From: Streptomyces sp. ASQP_92
GTDB taxonomy: Bacteria > Actinomycetota > Actinomycetes > Streptomycetales > Streptomycetaceae
NCBI RefSeq assembly: GCF_025399895.1
Contig: NZ_JAODUA010000010.1
Location: forward strand, 62,001 to 126,000
DNA length: 64,000 nt
Direction of reading: 5' to 3'
A model generated the notes under the pieces. The model was given only the letters and a program-made list of their open reading frames with translations, was not told the DNA's origin and did not search any database. The first letter of the stretch is position 1; every line of letters begins with the position of its first letter. Shown piece by piece: positions 57,668 through 64,000 of this stretch. A program made the position numbers and the translations under genes.

Positions 57668-59671
57668 GTGCACCACCACCCCACCAGACGCGCCGTGGTC
57701 CTCGCCGGCGCCGCGGCCGCGCTCGCTCCTGCGTTGCCCGCCCAGGCCGCAACTGCCCTCGGTTATAAGGCAGTTGCTCCGTACGCCTCCTACTGGTACC
57801 CGGACTCGCTGCCCCCGGGCAGTCCCGGCGAGGGCGTCACCTGGCGCAGCCTGAAGGCCTGGCGCGCGGCCACCGACGCGGACCTCGCCTTCAACGCCGC
57901 GTCCGTGCCGCTCGCCCCCCGCTTCACCCCCGTGCCGGCGAACCCGACCGCCCGCGCCGGCCAGGCCCGTATCCAGTCCCTGGTCTCCTTCGGCCCCACC
58001 GCGTCCAACCCCTCCCAGGGCGCGCCCACCGCCGACTACTACGCCCTCACGCACTGGGCGTACATCGACGAGCTTGTCTTCTGGGGCGGGTCCTCCGGCG
58101 AGGGCCTGATCCTCGCGCCCAACGCGCCGATCGTGGACGCGGCCCACCGGCACGGCGTGCCCGTCCTCGGCAATGTGTTCCTGCCGCCGGTCGCCTACGG
58201 CGGACAGCTCCAGTGGACCCGCGACCTCGTGCAGAAAGACGCGGACGGCCGCTACCCGCTGGCCGCCCAACTCGTCGCGGTGGCCGACGCGTACGGCTTC
58301 GACGGCTGGTTCGTCAACGCCGAGACCGACGGTGGCAACGCCGCGCTCGCCACCGGCATGCTCGGCTTCCTGGCGGAACTCAAGAGGCTCGGCGCGGCCA
58401 AGGGGCAGCGCGTCACCTGGTACGACGCGATGACCACGAACGGCTCGGTGAGCTGGCAGGGCGCGCTCAACGACCGCAACCAGGCGTTCTTCCGGACCGC
58501 GGACACCCTGTTCCTCGACTTCCGGTGGACCTCCGCGACCCTGGCGTCGTCCGGCGCCAAGGCTGAGCAACTGGGCTGCGACAGGCGCGAGTTGTGGGCC
58601 GGCGTGGATGTCGAGTCCCGTGGCTACGACACCCCCGTGGACTGGGACGCCATCGTGCCCGCGAACAAGCCGCACACCGTCTCGTACGGGTTCTACCGGC
58701 CCGAGTGGACCCGTAACCACCTTCCCGCGACCCGCACGCCCGGCGACTTCCACGCGGCCGACGACCACTTCTGGACCGGCCCCACCCGCGACCCCTCGCG
58801 CCCCGACGCCGAGGCGCCCTGGCGGGCTCCCGCCCTGGTCGTCGCCGACCGGTCGACGGTGAGCGGACTGCCCTTCGCCACCACTTTCAACACCGGGCAC
58901 GGACTGCGCTGGTACGAGGGCGGCCGGGTGACCTCGCCCGCCCAGTGGAACCATCTGGGCCTCCAGGACCGCCTTCCGTCCCGGCGCTGGATCACCCGCA
59001 CCACCGGCCAACACCCCACCGTCACCCTGGACTTCGCGGACGCCTGGCGCGGCGGGAGCAGCGTCCTGGTCAGCGGGACGCCGGGCGCGCCCGTCACCCT
59101 CGACCTGTACGCCACCCGGCTGCCGCTGTCGAGGCGTACCGTCCTCGAACTCACCCATCGCGCCGCATCGGACGTCACCGTCGAGCTGGCCGTCGCCACC
59201 GCGGAACCCGCCGCGCCGGGCGATCCCCAGCCGTACCGGTATCTGCCCGCCGGCACCCTGAAGGCAGGCGCCTGGACCACCACACGGCTGTCGCTCGCCG
59301 CCCTGTCCGGCACCGTACGGGCGATCGGCGTACGCCTCACCGCTCCTGGCCCGCTGGACTACCGACTGGGCGCACTCGCCCTCCATGACGGACCCCAAGT
59401 TCCGGCCTGTCCAAGGCACTTGAGGGTGACGGCAGGGGCGGACGGGCTGTGCTTCACCTGGCGAGGCGCTCCCGGCCCCGTACGCCACTACGAGCTGCAC
59501 CGGATCCTGCCCGACGGCACCCGGCGCTTCCTCGGCGGCACCTGCCAGAACGCGTACTACGTGCCCGGCGCCGTAGCCGAACCGGGGGAGAAGTCGGCAC
59601 GCTTCGAGGTACGGGCGGTGGGGGAGCTCTACACGGTCTCCGGACCCGCCCCGGCCGTCCACCCCTGGTAG
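57668..59671 (+). CDS. GH85 endo-beta-N-acetylglucosaminidase, exported
   Basis: 667 aa from GTG 57668 with AGGAGG upstream. The N-terminus carries a twin-arginine-like signal (TRRAVVLAGAAAALAPALPAQA). The catalytic barrel (about 35-360) has HWAYIDELVFWGG, GFDGWFVNAETDGGN with the GH85 Asn/Glu pair (N217, E219), and VTWYDAMTTNGSVSWQGALNDRN. Beta-rich modules follow (about 430-570) and a C-terminal fibronectin-like part (TAGADGLCFTWRGAPGPVRHYELHRI). It cuts the chitobiose core of N-glycans outside the cell, freeing the glycan for import. Fifth gene of the operon. Confidence 0.9.
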   Translation: MHHHPTRRAVVLAGAAAALAPALPAQAATALGYKAVAPYASYWYPDSLPPGSPGEGVTWRSLKAWRAATDADLAFNAASVPLAPRFTPVPANPTARAGQARIQSLVSFGPTASNPSQGAPTADYYALTHWAYIDELVFWGGSSGEGLILAPNAPIVDAAHRHGVPVLGNVFLPPVAYGGQLQWTRDLVQKDADGRYPLAAQLVAVADAYGFDGWFVNAETDGGNAALATGMLGFLAELKRLGAAKGQRVTWYDAMTTNGSVSWQGALNDRNQAFFRTADTLFLDFRWTSATLASSGAKAEQLGCDRRELWAGVDVESRGYDTPVDWDAIVPANKPHTVSYGFYRPEWTRNHLPATRTPGDFHAADDHFWTGPTRDPSRPDAEAPWRAPALVVADRSTVSGLPFATTFNTGHGLRWYEGGRVTSPAQWNHLGLQDRLPSRRWITRTTGQHPTVTLDFADAWRGGSSVLVSGTPGAPVTLDLYATRLPLSRRTVLELTHRAASDVTVELAVATAEPAAPGDPQPYRYLPAGTLKAGAWTTTRLSLAALSGTVRAIGVRLTAPGPLDYRLGALALHDGPQVPACPRHLRVTAGADGLCFTWRGAPGPVRHYELHRILPDGTRRFLGGTCQNAYYVPGAVAEPGEKSARFEVRAVGELYTVSGPAPAVHPW

Positions 59672-59702
59672 TCCCACCCCATCCGAAACGGAGCACCCCC
59701 TC

Positions 59703-62700
59703 ATGCATGACGACCGCGGCCTGGTCGAAGCCCGCCTCAAGCGCGTTCTCGACGAGCGCGTCCGCCCCGCCGTATACCCCGAGTCGGTACCGCTGGAGGT
59801 CGCCGTCTGGAACGCGCCCGGGATTGGGGCCTCCCCTGATCGAGCGGAGTCGAGAGCTCGGGGAACGGTGCAGGTGGCGGAGGGCCTGGCCGCGCCGGTG
59901 ACGCCGATCGCGGTCGGCGACCTCTGGGGCCCGCCCTGGGGGACCAGCTGGTTCCGGGTGACCGGGACCGTACCGCGCGAGTGGGCGGGCAAATCCGTGG
60001 AGGCCATCCTCGACCTCGGCTTCGACGAGAACATGCCGGGCTTCCAGTGCGAAGGCCTCGTCTACCGTCCCGACGGCACCCCGGTGAAGGGGCTCAACCC
60101 GCGCAACCAGTGGGTACGGGTCGGCGCCCCGGTCGAGGGAGGCGAGGAGGTCCTGCTGCACATCGAGGCCGCCTCCAACCCGGTCCTGCTCGACTACCAC
60201 CCCTTCGTGCCGACACGACTCGGCGACATCGAGACCGCGCACCGCGACCCGCTGTACCGGCTGGCCCGGATGGACCTGGCGGTCTTCGACGAGACGGTGT
60301 GGCACCTGGTCATCGACCTGGAGGTGCTGGGCGAGCTGATGGCGGAGCTGCCCGTGGACTCCGGCCGGCGCCACGACATCCTGCGCGCGGTGGACCGGGC
60401 GCTCGACGCGCTGGACCTCCAGGACATCAACGGCACGGCGGCGAGCGCCCGTTCGGAACTGGACGGAGTGCTGTCCACCCCCGCCGAACCGTCCGCGCAC
60501 CGGATCAGCGCGGTGGGCCACGCGCACATCGACTCGGCGTGGCTGTGGCCGCTGCGCGAGACGGTGCGCAAGGTGGCGCGTACCACGTCCAACATGACGG
60601 CTCTCCTGGACGACGAGAGCGAGTTCATCTTCTCCATGTCGCAGGCCCAGCAGTGGGCGTGGATCAAGGAGCACCGGCCCGAGGTGTGGGTCAAGGTGGT
60701 CAAGGCCGTCGAGGGGGGCCGATTCGTGCCGGCCGGGGGCATGTGGGTGGAGGCCGACACCAACATGCCGGGCTCGGAGGCGATGGCCCGCCAGTTCGTG
60801 CACGGCAAGCGGTTCTTCCTCGACGAGTTCGGGATCGAGAACGACGAGGCGTGGCTGCCGGACACCTTCGGCTTCGCCGCGGGCCTTCCGCAGATCATCA
60901 AGGCGGCGGGCTCCAAGTGGCTGCTCACCCAGAAGATCTCCTGGTCGCAGACGAACAAGTTCCCGCACCACACCTTCCAGTGGGAGGGCATCGACGGCAC
61001 CCGGATCTTCACCCACTTCCCGCCCGTCGACACCTACAACTGCGCCATGAAGGGCAGCGAAATCGCCCACGCCGCACGGAACTTCAAGGACAAGGGCGTC
61101 GCTCGGCACTCGCTCGCGCCCACCGGCTGGGGCGACGGGGGCGGCGGCACGACCCGCGAGATGATCGCGAAGGCGGCGCGGCTGCGGGACCTGGAGGGCA
61201 GCGCGCGGGTGGTGTGGGAGACCCCGGCCGACTTCTTCGCCAAGGCGGAGGCCGAGTACGCCAACCCGCCGGTGTGGGTGGGCGAGCTGTATCTGGAGCT
61301 GCACCGGGCCACGCTGACCAGCCAGGCGAAGACCAAGCAGGGCAACCGGCGCAGCGAACACCTGCTGCGCGAGGCCGAGTTGTGGTCGGCGACAGCGGCG
61401 GTCCGGGTGCCCGCATTCGCCTACCCGTACGCCGACTTGGACCGCATCTGGAAAACGGTGCTGCTCCACCAGTTCCACGACATCCTGCCGGGATCGTCGA
61501 TCGCCTGGGTGCACCGGGAGGCGGAGAAGACGTACGCGGCGGTCGCGGCCGAGCTGACCGCCCTCATCGAGCGGGCCCAGCGCGCCCTGGCGGGCGAGGG
61601 CACCCAGCCCCTGGTCTTCAACGCCGCCCCGCACACGCGGCACGCGGTGGCGGCGGGCGGCGCGGCGCTCGCCTCCGTCGAGAAGCCGGCCGAGCTGTCG
61701 GCCCGTCCGGGCGGCGGCTTCGTCCTCACCAACGCGCGGCTGCGGGTGGAGATCGACGCGCGGGGCCTGGTCGTCTCGGCGTACGACCTGATCGCCGACC
61801 GCGAATCGATCGCCCCGGACCGCCCCGCGAACCTGCTCCAACTCCACCCCGACTTCCCCAACATGTGGGACGCGTGGGACGTGGACGCGTTCTACCGCAA
61901 CACGGTGACGGACCTCGTGGAGGTGGACGAGCTGGTGGCCGGGGACGGCGCCTCGGTGCGGGTGGTGCGGTCCTTCGGCGCGTCCACGGTGACCCAGCTC
62001 CTCACGCTCGCGCCGGGATCCTCGCGCCTGGACATCCGCACCGAGGTGGACTGGCACGAGACGGAGAAGTTCCTGAAGCTGGCCTTCCCGCTGGACGTGC
62101 ACGCCGAGCGGTACGCGTCCGAGACGCAGTTCGGCCACTTCTACCGGGCGACGCACACCAACACGAGCTGGGAGGCCGCCAAGTTCGAGGCGTGCAACCA
62201 CCGCTTCGTCCACCTGGAGGAGCCGGGCTGGGGCGTGGCACTGGTCACCGACTCGACGTACGGCCACGACGTGACGCGCACGGTGCGGCCGGACGACTCG
62301 GGCACGACAACGACCCTGCGCGTCTCCCTCCTGCGGGCCCCCCGCTTCCCCGACCCCGAGACCGACCAGGGTCGGCACCACTTCCACCACGCCCTGATCC
62401 CGGGCGCGACCATCGCCGACGCGGTGCGCGAGGGGTATGCGGTGAACCTCCCCGAGCGCAGGGTGCCCGGCGCCGCCCCGGTCGCCCCCCTGATCGAGGT
62501 CGACAACGACGCGGTGGTGGTGACGGCGGTGAAGCTGGCGGACGACGGGAGCGGGGACGTGGTGATCCGCTTCCACGAAGCCCACGGGGGCCGCGCCCGC
62601 GCCACCTTGACCCCGGGCTTCGCCACGGCCCAGGTGGTCCCGACGGACCTCCTGGAACGCCCCCTCGCGGAACCGGAGCTGACCCGGGGCGGCGTGGAGG

Positions 62701-62750
62701 TCGCCCTGAAGCCGTTCGAGCTGCGGACGCTGCGGTTCGGGCGGGCGTAG
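59703..62750 (+). CDS. GH38 alpha-mannosidase
   Basis: 1015-aa cytoplasmic zinc-dependent alpha-mannosidase. Zinc/active-site motif GHAHIDSAWLWP (H275, D277), nucleophile D352 in WVEADTNMPGSEA, and LHQFHDILPGSS later in the barrel. The N-terminal beta domain (1-260), helical linker and long C-terminal beta-sandwich are as in bacterial GH38. It should remove the alpha-mannose residues from imported high-mannose glycans. Residues 43-54 or so come from an inserted repeat (59828-59864). Last gene of the operon, ending at a strong terminator. Confidence 0.94.
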   Translation: MHDDRGLVEARLKRVLDERVRPAVYPESVPLEVAVWNAPGIGASPDRAESRARGTVQVAEGLAAPVTPIAVGDLWGPPWGTSWFRVTGTVPREWAGKSVEAILDLGFDENMPGFQCEGLVYRPDGTPVKGLNPRNQWVRVGAPVEGGEEVLLHIEAASNPVLLDYHPFVPTRLGDIETAHRDPLYRLARMDLAVFDETVWHLVIDLEVLGELMAELPVDSGRRHDILRAVDRALDALDLQDINGTAASARSELDGVLSTPAEPSAHRISAVGHAHIDSAWLWPLRETVRKVARTTSNMTALLDDESEFIFSMSQAQQWAWIKEHRPEVWVKVVKAVEGGRFVPAGGMWVEADTNMPGSEAMARQFVHGKRFFLDEFGIENDEAWLPDTFGFAAGLPQIIKAAGSKWLLTQKISWSQTNKFPHHTFQWEGIDGTRIFTHFPPVDTYNCAMKGSEIAHAARNFKDKGVARHSLAPTGWGDGGGGTTREMIAKAARLRDLEGSARVVWETPADFFAKAEAEYANPPVWVGELYLELHRATLTSQAKTKQGNRRSEHLLREAELWSATAAVRVPAFAYPYADLDRIWKTVLLHQFHDILPGSSIAWVHREAEKTYAAVAAELTALIERAQRALAGEGTQPLVFNAAPHTRHAVAAGGAALASVEKPAELSARPGGGFVLTNARLRVEIDARGLVVSAYDLIADRESIAPDRPANLLQLHPDFPNMWDAWDVDAFYRNTVTDLVEVDELVAGDGASVRVVRSFGASTVTQLLTLAPGSSRLDIRTEVDWHETEKFLKLAFPLDVHAERYASETQFGHFYRATHTNTSWEAAKFEACNHRFVHLEEPGWGVALVTDSTYGHDVTRTVRPDDSGTTTTLRVSLLRAPRFPDPETDQGRHHFHHALIPGATIADAVREGYAVNLPERRVPGAAPVAPLIEVDNDAVVVTAVKLADDGSGDVVIRFHEAHGGRARATLTPGFATAQVVPTDLLERPLAEPELTRGGVEVALKPFELRTLRFGRA
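59828..59864. repeat. In-frame repeat element inside the GH38 gene
   Basis: The tract around CCTCCCCTGATCGAGCGG and GTCGAGAGCTCGGGGA has TCCCC/GGGGA ends and TCGA inner pairs, so it can fold as a hairpin. It looks like a small dispersed Streptomyces repeat. It codes SPDRAESRARG, out of character with the flanking VWNAPG and VAEGLAAPVTPIAVGDLWG, and keeps the frame. Boundaries are approximate. Confidence 0.6.
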
Positions 62751-62763
62751 ACGGCCCGAGCAG

Positions 62764-62807
62764 CAAGGGGCCCCTGCCCGGACGTCCGCCCGGGCAGGGG
62801 CCCCTTG
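62764..62807. terminator. Bidirectional 17-bp hairpin terminator
   Basis: Arm 62764-62780 pairs perfectly with 62791-62807 around a 10-nt loop. It lies between the convergent GH38 and lectin/VCBS genes. Confidence 0.85.
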
Positions 62808-62819
62808 GTGAGCTACAGG

Positions 62820-64000
62820 TTAGTTGTAGGGCCTGAGCATGGTGTTGGCCGCGAAGGTCCACGAGGCCGGGGTGGTGAAGGTGTAGCCGTCGAGGGGATG
62901 GTTGAGGGTGCCGTCAGGCTTGGTGATCCAGGTCAGCATCTTGGACGTGCCATCGCTGTAGCCGTACATGGCGCCGATGTCATCGAGGCCGTCACCATTG
63001 AAGTCGCCGCTGGCGAGCTTCATGTGATTGTGGTCGAAGTTGCCGGCGGCGGAGAGCCAAGCCGTGGCGGAAGAGGTGATTTTGCCGCCATGCTTCCCGT
63101 CATAGAAGTAGGTGGCGACCCCGTCATGGCCATCGGCGTAGTCGTACCAGAGCGCCAGATCGTCGACTCCGTCGTTGTTGAAGTCGCCGGCCTGCAGGTC
63201 GATCCGGTTCAGATCGGCCCAGTTGGCATTCGTGTAGGAGACGGTGCCGCCGTCCAGCCCGCCGGTGGGCGTGGCGAAGTACGTCCAGACCTTCGCGGTG
63301 CCGTCGTCGTAGACGTACCAGGCGGCGAGGTCGTCGCGGCCGTCACCATTGAAGTCACCGGTCACGGTTTTGGCGTGCTTCACGTCCCACCAGCCGGACT
63401 GCAGCGTTGAGCCGCCGAAGGGCAAGTTGAAGCCACCGCGGACATCCGCGGTCAGCGTGAACAGCCGGTCGGATCCGTCCGAATACGAGTACCAGATGCC
63501 GAGGTCGTCGCGGCCGTCGCCGTTGAAGTCCCCGGACTCCAGGGTCATGCTCCCGACATACCAGCTCCCCTTAGCCGACGTGTAGGAGAGGACGGGGAAC
63601 TGGAATCCGCCGTCCGGCTTGCCGAAGGCGGTGAACACCCTCATGAGCCCGTCCCCGTAGTCGTACGTCATCGCCGCGTCCCCGCGGCCGTCACCGTTGT
63701 AGTCGCCGGTCGTGAACCGCATGCTGTTCACGTTCCAGGAGCCCACTCCGGAACTGTATGAGGAGAAGGGCTGCTTGAGTGTGCCGTCGGAGTTGGTGAG
63801 GAACGTTTGGAACGCGGAGTGCCCGTCGCCGTAGGTGTACCAGGTCGCCATGTCACTGCGTCCATCGCCGTTGTAGTCGTGCCGGATGGCGGTGCCACTG
63901 GACCACAGGGACTGGCTCTTGACGTTGTAGACGACCAGGTTGCCGCGGTCCTGCAGAAGGGCGTAGCCACCGGGAGCGGCGGTCTTCGTCTCCCACAGCT
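62820..64000 (-). CDS. Secreted bulb-lectin/VCBS-repeat protein, 5' end outside window
   Basis: At least 393 aa; the frame is open to the window's edge, so the internal ATG at 63851 is not the start. The visible N-terminal part is a bulb-type lectin repeat (GGYALLQDRGNLVVYNVKSQSLWSSGT). It keeps Q, N, V and Y of the mannose-binding QxDxNxVxY motif but has Arg at the D position. At least six or seven VCBS/FG-GAP blades follow (FNGDGRDDLGIWYSYSDGSDRLFT type) with calcium-loop Asp-Gly-Asp cores. Probably exported, though the signal lies outside. Base composition looks lower in GC than the neighbours. It may bind glycans, but is in its own transcript, convergent with the GH38 gene. Confidence 0.82.
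   Translation of the reverse strand, partial: LWETKTAAPGGYALLQDRGNLVVYNVKSQSLWSSGTAIRHDYNGDGRSDMATWYTYGDGHSAFQTFLTNSDGTLKQPFSSYSSGVGSWNVNSMRFTTGDYNGDGRGDAAMTYDYGDGLMRVFTAFGKPDGGFQFPVLSYTSAKGSWYVGSMTLESGDFNGDGRDDLGIWYSYSDGSDRLFTLTADVRGGFNLPFGGSTLQSGWWDVKHAKTVTGDFNGDGRDDLAAWYVYDDGTAKVWTYFATPTGGLDGGTVSYTNANWADLNRIDLQAGDFNNDGVDDLALWYDYADGHDGVATYFYDGKHGGKITSSATAWLSAAGNFDHNHMKLASGDFNGDGLDDIGAMYGYSDGTSKMLTWITKPDGTLNHPLDGYTFTTPASWTFAANTMLRPYN

Overview
The window is a high-GC actinobacterial chromosome segment and almost certainly Streptomyces. GC is high, codon third positions are strongly GC-biased, GTG starts are common, and ATGA/GTGA overlaps join genes within operons. The gene set also points to Streptomyces: cslA-glxA-cslZ, icmA, and the pyk/ackA/pta/pfkA block. 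From memory, much of the order from about 4.7 to 49.6 kb follows the SCO5413-SCO5439 part of S. coelicolor. The left-edge cslA/glxA/cslZ genes correspond to SCO2836-2838, so that junction looks rearranged relative to S. coelicolor. No rRNA, tRNA, CRISPR array, transposase or phage gene was recognised.

Layout. 1-4.5 kb: hyphal-tip glycan synthesis (CslA synthase, cut by the window edge; GlxA copper-radical oxidase; GH6 lipoprotein). 4.7-7.6 kb: MarR regulator, DUF3817 membrane protein and the isobutyryl-CoA mutase large subunit, with a 24-bp palindrome just before its start. 8-12.4 kb: a two-component system divergent from a MurG paralogue plus a LegB-like sugar-nucleotide dehydratase; four 42-bp tandem repeats lie between them. 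12.5-14.4 kb: TetR regulator and a thioredoxin/TPR protein. 15-17.7 kb: a conserved DUF6230/DUF6114/secreted-protein operon. 17.8-20.6 kb: nitronate monooxygenase-like enzyme and a D-Ala-D-Ala carboxypeptidase. 20.9-26 kb: a secreted VCBS-repeat protein, a 1276-aa Ala-rich polymorphic toxin and a small putative immunity protein. 26.4-32.5 kb: pyruvate kinase, acetate kinase, phosphotransacetylase and divergent phosphofructokinase.

33-40.7 kb: XRE regulator, a sugar ABC importer, a CitA/CitB-type two-component system and a DctA-type dicarboxylate carrier. 40.8-47.2 kb: secreted phospholipase A2, a TetR/MFS efflux pair with three operator-like palindromes, a reductase/epimerase pair with divergent Lrp regulator, and a MerR-thioredoxin redox operon. 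47.4-49.6 kb: a HelD/HelR-like RNA polymerase motor. 49.7-51.6 kb: a four-gene XRE(DUF5753)/DUF6879 regulatory cassette. 51.8-62.8 kb: a LacI-controlled locus that reads as a complete pathway for high-mannose N-glycans. It has a GH85 endo-beta-N-acetylglucosaminidase (exported), an ABC importer, a GH38 alpha-mannosidase and a GH5_18-like beta-mannosidase. The right edge holds a truncated secreted protein with a bulb-type lectin domain and VCBS repeats.

The most interesting parts are the N-glycan locus, the VCBS/toxin/immunity triplet, and the two-component/MurG2/LegB module with its 42-bp repeats. Family calls were made by eye from motifs; SCO correspondences are from memory and unverified.
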